Of a stretch of 64,000 nt of DNA, positions 1 to 11,626 are shown piece after piece. The position numbers and the translations under genes were made by a program. The notes under the pieces were generated by a model that was not told the origin of the DNA, ran no database searches, and saw only the letters and a program-made list of their open reading frames with translations. Numbering within the stretch: position 1 is the stretch's first letter; each line of letters starts with the position of its first letter. Origin of the DNA: Pilaira anomala (lineage: Eukaryota; Mucoromycota; Mucoromycetes; Mucorales; Mucoraceae); contig JAIXMQ010000051.1 of assembly GCA_025716855.1 (NCBI GenBank), positions 62,001 to 126,000 on the forward strand. The letters are read 5' to 3'.

Positions 1-60
1 TTGTATTGTTACATTTCTAAATGTATGTATATTTACATGAATTTCTGGTTTCTCAAGTCT

Positions 61-583
61 TTATTTCTTGCTATGTTCAGCTTCCATCTTTGCTTGAATC
101 TTATCATTAACAATCTTCAATTTGTTTCTTTCCTCCTCGGTACCTCTGAAACGCCATCCCTTCATCTTACGACCAGCGGCCTTTGATCCAAGTTTACCTT
201 GTTCTTGTTCTAACTCACACCACTCAGGGCCCTTGGGCCATTCAAAAGTTTCATTCAAGGTGATGATTGCCTTCTTGTAAGAAGGAGTCTTTACTTCCAT
301 TGAACCGCCACGTGCCTTTTTATGTTCAGTTGCATAATTCATGGTACGTACTTCTTGTACTTCTACCCCATAAATGTTGGTTATATAAGAATGAATATCA
401 AACTTGTTGCAGCTGGGTGGAACTTTGAAGGCAACTTGATTAGGTTGAAGATTAGGTGCGCGGATCATTTTAAACACAATGTTGGGTAAATAAACCTTGT
501 CTAAAATTTCACATTAGTTTACTTTCTAGCTCTCATTCTATCTATCTATACATACTAAGGCCTTGACGGAATGGCGTTGTCAT
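61..583 (-). CDS. Mitochondrial large-subunit ribosomal protein uL23m
   Basis: Structural protein of the mitochondrial large ribosomal subunit; uL23 sits near the polypeptide exit tunnel. Model: complement(join(61..500,556..583)), 155 residues. The first exon encodes only MTTPFRQGL plus one base; donor GTATGT, acceptor TTTTAG. The spliced frame reads KVYLPNIVFKMIRAPN, then VAFKVPPSCNKFDIHSYITN and GVEVQEVRTMNY, the ferredoxin-like beta-alpha-beta core of the uL23m (MRP20/MRPL23) family. A Lys/Glu-rich C-terminal tail follows (about residues 100-155). A start inside the long exon would delete the conserved first strand, which is why the upstream ATG at 583 was chosen. It is divergent from the carrier gene at 1195. 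The family call is firm; the exact yeast orthologue name is less so. Confidence 0.85.
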
Positions 584-1194
584 TTTCTTAACAAAAAATT
601 AAAACAAGGTAGGGGGTAGGAAGAAGTGGGACAAGGCCCGACATACCCCCCTTTTTTTTCATTGAAAAATGGAGTCACAATTCATAATTAAAAGCCACTG
701 ATTTTGGTAGTTCTTCTTACTTTTTCAATTAAGGTGGTTGTTATGGTAATATATGAGCTGTCAAATTTTAGTATGGCAACAGATTAGAGATATCGACTTT
801 TTTTTCTATCATTTTAAATGAGAATATTTGCGCATGATTTGGTTTTTACAGAGTAAAGCTTATCTAAAATAATTTATTCAATAACCGCCCCTTTCAAGTA
901 ATTTCAATAGAAACGATATTCTGAATAATAGGCTTTTTTTCTGTATCTTGTTTGTATAGTAATAAAACATAAGACCGCAATAATTTTTTTTAAAAGAGGC
1001 AAATGTGATAATATTCAATGTTGGACATGACGACTCCAAATTGCCTGAAAGAATAAAAAAAAGACGATTTCAATTGGTTCCTATACTAACAAGGTGGGGT
1101 AAAAAGATTGTGAGAAATATAAATTAGAATTCATTTTTTTTATTTTTTTCCCCAGTTTTCCCCAGCTAATTTTTTTTTTTTAATATTTGTTGTC
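584..1194. promoter_or_regulatory. Divergent intergenic region between uL23m and TPC1
   Basis: 611 bases between two divergently transcribed genes, so it must hold both promoters. It is AT-rich with poly-T/poly-A runs, notably T tracts at about 1133-1150 and 1171-1181 just before the carrier start. I see no open frame or RNA gene. Confidence 0.4.
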
Positions 1195-2534
1195 ATGCCT
1201 TCTCATGTTACTTCTAATAAATTAAACGCTAAAGAAACTGCGTTATGTGGTGGGTTTGCTGGTCTAACCACCAGGTAATACTTGCCTTTTTTTTTCCTAT
1301 TAGTAAGAAGAAAAAAAGTACTAATTGAATATTTTGTTTTATATATGTATATAAAGAATGGCCATCTCTCCTTTAGACGTTGTAAAGATTAGACTTCAAC
1401 TTCAACCAGAACCACTTACATTAAAAGGAATGCTATCACTTAACGGTAGAAACCATATGAAATATCATGGCATTACACAAACATTTAAAAAGATTATTAT
1501 GGAAGAAGGTGTAAAGGTATGCCCTTTCCCTTTTTTTTTTCTGTAGAATTTCAATTTTTTATTTACATATTCCACATTAGGGATTATTTAAAGGAAATGT
1601 TGCTGCCGAATATTTATATGTTACGTATGGTGCTGCACAATTTTATGCTTATTATTATTTGGATTCATTTCTAAAAACCGTAAGAAATCTATATTTATCA
1701 AAGTAAAATATACACACAAACAATTAAAAATCATAATAGAAAAATCATGTAGCACCATCTCTCAAACCATTTATATCTGGTATGCTTGCCGGTAGTTTTG
1801 CAACAGCTACTACGTACCCATTTGATTTATTAAGAACTCGGTTTGCAATGCAAGGAGAAACAAAGGTATGAATGTAGTTGAATATGATTTACATTTTTTT
1901 GGTTTTATTTATCGGGTTTGATATATATAGGTTTATAATAGTATGGCTCATGCCGTGGCTGATATATATGAAAAAGAAGGAATCCGTGGTTTTTACCGAG
2001 GTTTAGGTCCATCCATTACACAAATTATGCCATATATGGGATTGATGTTCTTCAGTTATGAAGGATTATGTTCAATGACGGAGACATTGAAGGTAAAGCA
2101 GTGTATAATCTTTCATCGTAAATTAAAAAATAACTAACAATCTAAATCAGGATAAAAAAATTATTTCAAAAGACCATAAAAAAACAGAGGATATGATTTG
2201 TGGATCACTTGCAGGAATTATCAGTAAAACAGGTGTATTTCCATTAGACGTAGTTCGTAAAAGATTACAGGTACAGGGGCCTCATCTTCAAGAATACGTA
2301 CTATCAACAATTCCTAGTTATGCAAAACATAATTCAGTTCTTGGGTGTATGCGAAGGATTGTTCAGACAGAAGGATTTTTTGCATTGTATAAAGGAATTG
2401 TGCCAGGTCTTTTAAAGGCCGGACCATCGGGAGCTGTCTATTTTTTAATGTTTGAACTTGCAAAAGATGGGATCACTTGGTTTAAAGATTCAGGGTTTCA
2501 TTTCTTGCCTGATAATTCTTCTGCTCCAATTTAA
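1195..2534 (+). CDS. TPC1: Mitochondrial thiamine pyrophosphate carrier-like protein
   Basis: Inner-membrane carrier of the SLC25 family, most like Tpc1, which moves thiamine pyrophosphate into the matrix. Model: join(1195..1274,1357..1516,1581..1679,1740..1865,1931..2092,2151..2534), 336 residues, usual SLC25 size. The three repeats each carry the Px[D/E]xx[K/R] signature: PLDVVKIR (start of exon 2), PFDLLRTR (exon 4) and PLDVVRKR (exon 6). The segment [20 protein letters not shown] matches the TPC1 subgroup rather than other carriers. Introns are 57-82 nt with clear GTAATA/GTATGC/GTAAGA donors. The start gives [20 protein letters not shown], entering the first helix directly, as is normal for these carriers, which lack a cleaved presequence. 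Substrate assignment is by similarity only. Confidence 0.85.
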
Positions 2535-3105
2535 TTTTTTTATTATTATTTTCAAGTCATTCGTAAATATCTTTGTTATACACACATACACACACACATA
2601 CACGCATATACACACAATATCATATATATATATATATATATTATTTTTCTCTTCTTTTCATATACCCTCAACCCTCCTTTCAATGTTAATAAAATCTTTG
2701 TTATACAAACGTAATTATTGTACAAAAGGTTGTTGTCTTTTCTGAACATTCTGCTTTTTTTTTTTAAAAAAAAAAAGAGGACTGATTCGGAGATTGATAA
2801 AATGTCAAAAAAAAAAAAGAGAAAACGAGTAGTACATAGAAAAAGGAAATAAAAATTAAATTGTTAATACAATCGAGATATAACCTTTCAAAGGGAAAAA
2901 AAAATATAATCATGTCACTAAATATAAAAATAGATAAAAATAAAAACATGTGTCAATGTACAACCAACTATGAATTCTGAGAAAAGTTAACATGACTAAG
3001 TTCAATTACACGTTTTGAATTCAGAACAGAAAAAGATCGGCCGTGTCAGAACAAACAGTAAACATTTGATTATAACTTATTATTTATTTTAGAATGTATA
3101 TCTAT
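2535..3105. other. Convergent 3' intergenic region with simple repeats
   Basis: 571 bases between two convergent genes. It contains a (CA)n-like stretch at 2580-2616, an alternating TA run at 2620-2642, and facing T/A homopolymers at 2756-2776 that could form a weak hairpin. No coding frame stands out. Confidence 0.4.
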
Positions 3106-3897
3106 CTACCAAATAAAAGGAATCAAGTTTTTACGCTTGACTAATTCAGCTTTATCTTGAGCATCTTCCAAGTTAAGATTGTACCAAGCACGAGTCTCAG
3201 CAGCTCTACTGGAGAGATAAATGAATGGGAACAAACGGAGAGTGACAGAAACGATATTTTGGCTGACCAAGATGAGACCCAAGAAAGTGATTTGTTCCGA
3301 AAAGTAATGAGGAGCTAAAACAAAATTGAATAAACCCCCTTTAGGGAGACTATACCCCTTTGCATTTTGTCCTTTTGTACGCATATTTCTTAAAAGCACA
3401 TGATGGTAAAGGTTAATGAGTTCACCTACAATAAACAAGAAAATACCACATCTTGTTACGGTATCTGAATAAACATAATTAGGAATACCACGGACCACTA
3501 ATAAATCCAGAACGGTGGTAATAGTATAAGTAGAACTAATAGAGATGGCTGTTTCAAGATCTGTCTTGCTCTTGTAGATATGAACAAACAAGACTTCAAA
3601 TACTCGCTTAGAGAAATGAATCAAGGCAAATAAATGAGCAAGGTCGAATTGAGTGGTTAAAGCAGGTCTTTGAATAATGAGACAGGCAATCACACATGGA
3701 GAGTATATAAGTAACATGGCTTGTTTGCTTGGTATATTATCAACGCTGGGTCGATTACCGAATTTTGAATAAGGTGTAGTACCATTCACAAGGGTAAGGA
3801 ATGCAAGTGCAGTAATAATCAAGCCAAAGATGAGTGCTGAAATGGTGAGTCCTGTCCATGTTGGAATATAGAGTCCTATCGGTGTCATGTATCCCAT
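3106..3897 (-). CDS. Steroid 5-alpha-reductase family membrane enzyme
   Basis: NADPH-dependent double-bond reductase of the 3-oxo-5-alpha-steroid 4-dehydrogenase family, an integral ER membrane protein. Single exon, 263 residues, close to SRD5A1/DET2 length. Several hydrophobic helices are visible: about residues 15-37, 60-77, 118-137 and 146-165. The C-terminal domain carries the family pattern GELINLYHHVLLRNMR, then GYSLPKGGLFNFVLAPHYFSEQ (the GG[L]F...YF.E block), ending in the typical LIPFIW. Known families with this domain act on steroids, polyprenol or enoyl-CoA, and the sequence does not decide between them. ATG at 3897 is the first in frame. It is convergent with TPC1. A long gene-poor region lies upstream. 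Confidence 0.75.
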   Translation of the reverse strand: MGYMTPIGLYIPTWTGLTISALIFGLIITALAFLTLVNGTTPYSKFGNRPSVDNIPSKQAMLLIYSPCVIACLIIQRPALTTQFDLAHLFALIHFSKRVFEVLFVHIYKSKTDLETAISISSTYTITTVLDLLVVRGIPNYVYSDTVTRCGIFLFIVGELINLYHHVLLRNMRTKGQNAKGYSLPKGGLFNFVLAPHYFSEQITFLGLILVSQNIVSVTLRLFPFIYLSSRAAETRAWYNLNLEDAQDKAELVKRKNLIPFIW

Positions 3898-5439
3898 TTT
3901 TATTTTATTTTTTTGTTTTAAATTGAAAAATAAAAGAGAAAAAGAATTCTGATTTTCTGGGATTTAGGTTTTTTGTAATAATTTGCGAAAAAAAAAAAAA
4001 TTAATACTGTGTTACGATGATTCGAGACGGAGATTCTTAGTTCTCATTGTTCTTCTTTCTCTCTCTCTCTTTTCGATTATTAATGTTACAAATGCATAAA
4101 AAGAAAGCATTGTAAATCTTTATAAAAGTAGATTGATTTTTTAAACAAAAGAAAAGAGAAAGAGAGAGAAGGAAAAAAAGGGAGGTAAATGTACCTCTTT
4201 CCAGGTTTACGATTTTGTGATTGCTTTCCTTTCAATAGTCAGGAAGCGGAGTAAACAAAAAGTGATTTGTAGAGAGTGCGAGCGAGGATGAGAAATGCAC
4301 GTTATTCCAATTAATTGCATTTCCTGGTGTATGTATTTTTTTTTTTCTTTTTTTTTTTTTTGTGCTCTTTTATTTTTGTACCTCTTTATAGTTCACTTTG
4401 TAGTAAAAAAATAATTCTCTCCTTCTCTTTCTTTTAAATAAGGTTCGACATAAACTGTATATTTATAAAAGACCCTTTTTATACACCCCTTTTTTATTTT
4501 TATGCCCAATAAAATCTGTCGATTTATGACACTTTAATGTCACCCTCAATAAATCATCCTGTTGAAGGTTTTGTGCTCCTGCAAAAAATGTTACACATAT
4601 TTTTATCTCATCAAACAGATACTCATTTTGGTGTGATCTATCTTTAATAGCATCAAAAAGCTCGTATCATTTTATTTGGGCGCAATGGCTTTGGCATATT
4701 ACTTGATATACCATACACATGCTTATTATTTTGAATTATGGAACAATAATCAAAGCTAAATATTTTAGCTTGTGGATTGAATGAGTGCGTTTTTATTTAG
4801 TTGAAGTTGACCAGAATTATGTATATGCTCATGTTTTCCTGTTATTGTAAAAGCGAAGCAATAAGGCAGACATGGAGGATTTTATAGGCTGTTAAGAAAG
4901 GAGGCACGATGGTCCCTTCATTCGTTTATTTGGTTTCGTTCTCCCCTTTATCCTCCAAGTCTATCTCCACGCATTCAAGTTCATGAGACAAGTGTCCCGA
5001 ATACAAGCTCTGCTCTCCCGAAAGGCTCCTTGCAACAAACCTTACGTGTTTTGGTACCGATTTTTCGATTTATTTTCGCTAAAAGACTTGCTCACGGAAT
5101 CTCTATTGAAATGGAGAGTCTGTTAAAGGTGTTTTTTTTTTATTTACTTTAAATATTCATTCATACCTTGATTTCATTGACAGATTGTATAAAATTCAGA
5201 ACTTCACCAGAGCGATTTATGAACAATGGGAGCATTTTGTATCTTTTTCTCGGAAGAGTCAAGTAAAATGAAGTCTCATCTCACTGTGATAAAAAGCATG
5301 AATAAAACCTGAAAGAAACCGAACATAAAGGTTTGGAAACTCTTAATTTTACCAGTTTTCTGATTTCAAGACTGAATTATTGAGGGTCTATTCGAAATTC
5401 TCAGTACTGAATTCAATATTTCTTCAGGGCTGTTTTATT

Positions 5440-5905
5440 CACCATGATCCATACAAAAAAGTAGTGACCACAAAGAGACATGTTGATTGTAAACTTGAAC
5501 AAAAAACTCTTTTTGCTTCTTCGAGTGATGCGTATTATTTATAATTGTCTGCGATACCTTTGTGCATAAAAATTAGGCCAAAAATTCCTTTATAATGGCC
5601 GGTAGCATGTATGGGTTGATCAGGTTTAAATAAACAGGTGCTTATTTCAGCAATGATAAATTCGATATAGTTATGTGAACCATGAATTCAAATTAAACTG
5701 TCAGCATTATATCCACTTTTGGAATCAATAGTAAGATCGATCTTCTTTAACCGAGTGAATAGATCCTCTAATTTTTCTTCGCCGGGGGAACACTTGGTAT
5801 GATATCATTCATAAAATTTTGGGCTTATTACTTTTAACATGGGGAATACCACCGTTGTATTGAAGGTAGCTTCAGAGTGCGTGAGTGTAGTCGTATGTAT
5901 TTTAT
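5440..5905 (-). pseudogene. Possible decayed open reading frame, function unknown
   Basis: Read on the minus strand, this stretch translates for long distances with few stops: pieces such as ALSEATFNTTVVFPMLKVI, EEKLEDLFTRLKKIDLTI and KPDQPIHATGHYKGIFG occur in one frame, broken by TGA/TAA codons. The style (SE.TF...V.P.L then KPD....G...G) resembles multicopy hypothetical proteins that I associate with Mucorales genomes, but I cannot name a family. It could be chance in AT-rich DNA. Confidence 0.25.
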
Positions 5906-8900
5906 ATAACCCTCATGAGTCTATATAGTAAGTTTTGATTCGTACATCCTCTTTTAAGAACCTTTTTTTTTATTTCATGCATATCACTTCTCATTTTTTC
6001 CAAAGTAATCTAAAAGGCGAAAATTTAACATAAAAATACTTATGGTATTTTATCAGCAACATGCCGAGTCGATGGATTGATTAATTGAATTCTCATTTCC
6101 TGTCATTTAAATTTGCCTTATGTTTGTATGTATTATTGGCCGTTTCTGAATAATGATTCGTCGTGTCGTGATAGATATCATATGAGATATCTTTTACAGG
6201 TTGCAAACCATACCCCATTCATACGAAATTGTGAAGATAGGGACTATAATAGATATTAACTACTAAATTAGCCAACCTTTAATATAATATTACCAGTATT
6301 TAAATGTTTGCTCAGAGATTAAACTCTGAAAAACATCTAATCACTCCTCCCAGATGGTTTATAAATTACAATAAAGTTTGGTTATATTTAATAAAAGTGT
6401 TTATTTATAATAGAAAATACTTTAGTAATGGCTTTACTTTCATTGTCATCTTCAGAATCGGTAACTATCGTTCTTTTTTACATATATTTAGTACTTTCAA
6501 TGCTTATACAGGTACATAAATTGACATATATATATATATATATATTATTTTACTTACAGATTGACCAGTAGACACTTCATGTCTTTTTATCGCCCAATCA
6601 CTGTTTTATTTTTTATTACGCTGAATTAATAAACCTGAAAAAATTCAGTCAAAAAACAACTGGATCATGTAGGTTTCAGTGTCATTTTAACTAAATAAAT
6701 TCAGTTGTTTTTATTTCACCGTGTATACATGGCGAAATCCAGGTTCATTTTGGTTTGGTTTTTCAAAGTTTTATTTTATTGATAAACATTTTCTCATTTT
6801 AGTACAAAATTCTCATTTATTGGAAAACACAGTAGTTCTATAGACTAGCAAATATCGATAGATAAGTATATTTTTTTTCTAGATGCAGTATTTTCGCTTT
6901 GCAGCCTTTTCATATATCGAATCTTAAAAATCTTATTGCGACTTGCTACCACATATTTAAATGCTTTATATTTTTTTTAAAAGTTGCATGTGTTCATTTA
7001 TGTAGCATACCTTAAAAAAAATAAGTCTGTAATATTCTAGAACCTCCTTATACATGTAGTGTAATACAGCATTAAGAACGAATGTAATTGTGGTACGCCC
7101 CGTTTTCATTTCCGAGAAAACGGAATTAAGTCATAAGCTTACAACCCCCTCCCCTTTTTTTAACTATAAATAAAGCGAGGTCAGGTAAAATATAGACATG
7201 TACATTATCAAATTTCTCTGTACATCATCTAGATGCATATAACTATTACAAAAGACCGTCATTTCAGATTATTAAGATCGATCACACTTTACAAAAACGC
7301 GGGCTGTTGCTCCACGTGAATCAATTATAAAAAAAAACTTTGTACAGATGAGATCATTTTCCCACAAGCTGGAGTAACATACATGTATATGTGTAAGAAA
7401 CTACAACAAATAATAGGCATAACTAACATTGAACTTTCTCATTTTCAATTACTAATATATCAAACACGATAGTAACAGATCGAGCTTTCTCTTTGCTACA
7501 TGTAGACGCTCAATTTGCCCAAAATTAATTTAAAAATAAATGAGTACATTATATACTGTTCAGTGCATGAGGCCTTTCAGAATCTTTCTTTTGATTAAAG
7601 AAACAAATAAGATCATGCTTATGCGCAATATGTTTTTTTATAAGTCATTGAGAGTTATATGATATAAATATATAACTAGTTAAGACTCATATTATGTCGA
7701 AAATTGATTAGAGTAAGTTTTGTTAAAAGTTAACAGTTGGTTCGATCTTGTAAAAGCTAATAGAAAACACATTAACGTTTACAAAAAAATGGATGTAGTT
7801 AATACTTACGCTTTACATCCATTTGAAAGTAAATTTTATAATTAGTTCAGTACAACCCTAAATTTAAAAAAAAATTAAAAGCGTGTGCATTACGGAGGAA
7901 TTCACATAGCTATCACATTGAAAAAAGAAACTATTCTTGAGCACGTTAACTCCTTAAGAACTAGTTTTAAAATCTAAATTGAGTTTTTATTCAATCAATT
8001 AGTAACTCCTGTCCCGTGCGTCTTTTTTTTTTTTGTAAATACTTAACTAGCAAATAACTGTACATACATGATGTTAGGTTTAAATTTTAACAGTAGGTCA
8101 GATGTATGTTTAAAATGAAAAAGTTTGGGGAAATAACATTTTGAAATAAGAAACGGTACTAGACATGCAAATAGTATTTTTTATTTTAATTGACATGACT
8201 CATTGGTCGGTCATTTCTATATGTACATTGCTTACTTTCAGATATCATTTCACACGCATATTTTTTGTAGAAAAATCAACAAAGAGCTCTCCTAAAAAGA
8301 AAGAGGTCACAGAAAAGACTATCGAGAAATATCAATTCTTCTTAATGCAATGCATTCCCAATGACTGGAAGACCCTTTAAGTCTATAATAAACCAAAAAA
8401 AAAAAAATTTTTTTTGACAAATACCATAAATGGAATTTTTTAAACTTTCTTCATGTTTGTTAGTTACTGCTAAGAATTAACCACCAAACTTTATATAGGG
8501 GATGTTCGTGTAACTAATGTGGGTAAAAACGATCTGTAAAATTATACTCATGTGTGTACTCAGTAGTATGAGTTAACAAAACCTGGATTTAAACAGATTA
8601 AAAAGTAAAAGGTATATTTTCTCTCTTTTTTTAAAAAAACTGTAATATGTGGTTAAATGTATGTTCTATGAGCTTCAGATACAGTGGATATTTAAAACAC
8701 GTTTTACTACATGCTGCAATTAGAGCTAAATAGTTATGAATACAAAGAAACAACATTATGACGCAATAAGACCGGCTGTATTGATCGAAGGAAGACTTTT
8801 ATACTTGTCATATACCCTGTTTTTGCATTGTTGTATTTATATTTCCCATCCTGTTCAAAAAAAAAAGAAGGATGTCTGGATTAGCTTTTGCAGCTTGAGT

Positions 8901-9743
8901 TATCAGGAGGGATATTCGGGTTATAATTTTAATCATAAAAGTAATACGCGATTTATAGAACAAGTTTTATGTTGAATAAATATCCCGGTTTATGAAAGTA
9001 AATTGGCGTTAATGTATAAAAAAAAAAAACTATGAATCGGACATATTTAACGGAGAGGACTCCTCATTCCGTTCCACACACACACAATGCAAATTTCTAG
9101 GCATATATTTCATATAAACTCGTTATACTATTAAATATATACCAGAAACACTTTAAAAAAATATACAATTGATTTACAAAGAAAAGAAAACTGCAAATAG
9201 TAAATATTTACAAAACAAGAAAAAAAGATGCACTTTATGAAAATTAAAGATAATGCTGGGGCATGAAAACAAGTTAGTTTAATTTTCTCCCACATAATGA
9301 CAATTGGTAAATTTAAAAAAGAACTTTGAAAAGAAGAGATATCTTTCTCTAGATCATATAATGGTACGAATGACCACTGAGTCTAAACGTTTGTTAGGTC
9401 CGAAGTTACTCAAATGGATCAATATGGCTTCTATTTTTTTGATAGATTGATTACACAAAAGAGAGATGACCTTTTTAATTTTCTTTCATATAAATAGTCG
9501 AGAACATGAAATCATAATGACCTCTAATTGGAGCAATTAAAATACATGAATTCAGTATTTATGCATGAGTGACGATTTATATGCGTGTACATAATATTAT
9601 AATGTTCATATCGCAAGTAAAAATGTTGTATAAAAGAGGGTTTAAACAGCGCATTTTGTAGGTGTCACTGAACATTTGGCAATTGTGACTGATTTCAAAA
9701 ATCTTCCTTTGGTTAGTAGTTTCCCCTGAATATAAAAGAAAAA

Positions 9744-9745
<2 letters not shown>

Positions 9746-9787
<42 letters not shown>
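9746..9787. repeat. 42-nt poly-T tract upstream of MFS gene
   Basis: Uninterrupted run of 42 T, 41 bases before the ATG at 9829, followed by a second 10-T run. Such poly(dA:dT) tracts are known to disfavour nucleosomes, so it is plausibly part of the core promoter. It could also be length-variable between strains. Confidence 0.8.
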
Positions 9788-9828
9788 CCCTTCAACTTTC
9801 TTTTTTTTTTGTTTTCAATAATAAATAA

Positions 9829-11626
9829 ATGGCAGGAAATTCGCATGTTAAACATACCAGTGCATGGAGTAGGGCACGTCGTTCTAAAATCGGTGTTGCT
9901 GCTGTAGTTGCACTTACATTATTTACGTAAGTTGTTTTATCTATTTGGCAAATATTTATTTGTAGTACTAACGTTAAATTTATTTTATAGAGATATGTTG
10001 GTTTATGGTGTAGTAATTCCTTGTCTTCCAATGCTTGTCATTGATAGATTAAAAGGAAATTCTGCAATGGTTGGATTTCTATTTGGATGTTATGGTAAAA
10101 AACGAAATCAATTTTTTTTTATTATCTATATTTTTTTAATAGCTTTATAAATATAGCTTTCGGTTTACTTATCGCAACTCCTGTATTTGCAATTTTATCC
10201 GATCGTTATCAAAATAGAAGATATCCAATGATTGGTGGTATGTTGGGTTTAGTTATTTCTACATTAGCATTCGCTATTGCAGATACATATCCATTGTTAG
10301 TTTTAGCTCGTGTAGCTCAAGGTGTTGCTGGTGGTGCATCATGGTACGAAAAAAAAAAAAAAATCAGAAAAAAAATTTTCAACATGACACAGAAAAAAAA
10401 AAACCCTGATTTTTAATTTTATATATATATATTTTTTTTAGGACAATTGGTTTAGGTTTACTTGCTGATGTCTTCCCTACAAAGAGTTTAGGTGTTGTAA
10501 TGGGCACTGTACTTACAGCTCATACTGTTGGTTTCGCTATTGGTCCTGCTATCGGTGGATTTTTATATGAGTTTGGAGGGTTTGCCGCTCCCTTTTTATT
10601 CTGCGCTGGATTTGCTGTTATCAACTTCCTCGCTATCGTTTGGTTGGCGGAGCCTGAACACAATCATATTGAAGAAACGTCTGATCATGTTTCACGCGCA
10701 CAAGAAAATATCGAAGAGAATGATGAGACTACTCCATTGGTAAAGAAGAACGGTAAGAAGAAGGTTCCTCTTACCATGATTGATCTCTTAAAGAATTGGC
10801 GTATTTTATCCTGCGTTTTATGTGTCATGGTCAGTGCATCTGTATTTGCTGGTATTGAACCTGCTTTACCTATTCATTTACAAGATACCTTTAATGCATC
10901 TGCTTCCACTGTTGGTTGTAAGTATATAAATTAATTATTCAGTTATACCCAAGCTAAAATATATACTTTTATATAGTGGTCTTTGTAGCCATGGTAGTTC
11001 CTGCTTTCCTTGCACCCGTTATTGGTCATATTTCTGATAAGGTAAAATAATTCTATGAAAAAAAAAACTTACTGGAGAAATTCTTTCTAAATTTAATCAA
11101 TTAGATTGGCAGACAAGCTATCATTGCGACTGGTATGATCTTGATGGCTATCGCTGCACCTTTAGTCGCTCTCAATTACTCTTCCATCTATTATATCATC
11201 CCTCCACTCATGGTATTCGGACTTTCCAGCCCAGTTACACTTACTCCTATCCTTCCAGAAATGGGCGAGACCGTAAATGAGATGGTAAAATCAGAAAAAA
11301 TTAGCATTATGATTCTGTTACTAACTATTGTTTTTATTTATTTTAGGGTGGTGCAGCATATGCACAAGGTAAATGAATTTTTTTGAAAACATTGGCATGA
11401 AATTTTTATTAACATTCTTAAAAATATTATAGTTTACGCTTTATACAATATGGCATATTCCATTGGTATGTTTATAGGTCCTGTAGTTGCTGGTATGATT
11501 ATGTCTGCTGCTGGCTTCGAAAGCTTGATGCTTATCTTCAGTGCAGCACTCCTTGTCTGTAGCCCAATCGTCTTGGACTGGGCATTTGTCTATAGAAAGA
11601 TGATTTCTTTATTCCGTCGCAATTAA
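9829..11626 (+). CDS. MFS transporter, DHA1/vesicular-amine-transporter-like
   Basis: Proton-coupled antiporter type membrane protein with 12 predicted helices; substrate unknown. Model: join(9829..9926,9991..10094,10157..10343,10442..10917,10977..11041,11105..11284,11347..11368,11433..11626), 441 residues. The loop 2-3 signature is partly kept as SDRYQNRRYP. The antiporter motif C region reads VGFAIGPAIGGFLYE in helix 5, as in drug:H+ antiporters. A hydrophilic central loop (about residues 200-240) is rich in Glu/Lys. LVVFVAMVVPAFLAPVIGH opens the second half. Exon 7 is only 22 nt, yet phases stay intact and skipping it would break the frame. All donors are GT and all acceptors AG. It could belong to the SLC18-like or multidrug branch; the sequence does not separate them. 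Confidence 0.8.

Larger units (their letters stand above)
3898..9828. other. 5.9-kb gene-poor AT-rich region
   Basis: No complete gene was found. The first few hundred bases upstream of 3897 (to about 4450) carry CT/GA-rich and oligo-T stretches and probably include the reductase promoter. At about 5440-5905 a minus-strand frame reads as a decayed protein (listed separately). A small 11-bp inverted repeat, AAAAACAACTG/CAGTTGTTTTT, lies at 6652-6712. Short open frames at 6304-6519, 8165-8380 and 8736-8975 have no recognisable motifs and look like chance. Confidence 0.5.

Noticed and set aside
6652..6712. 11-bp inverted repeat AAAAACAACTG/CAGTTGTTTTT
   Set aside because: Short, AT-rich and without flanking duplications; expected by chance in several kilobases of this composition.
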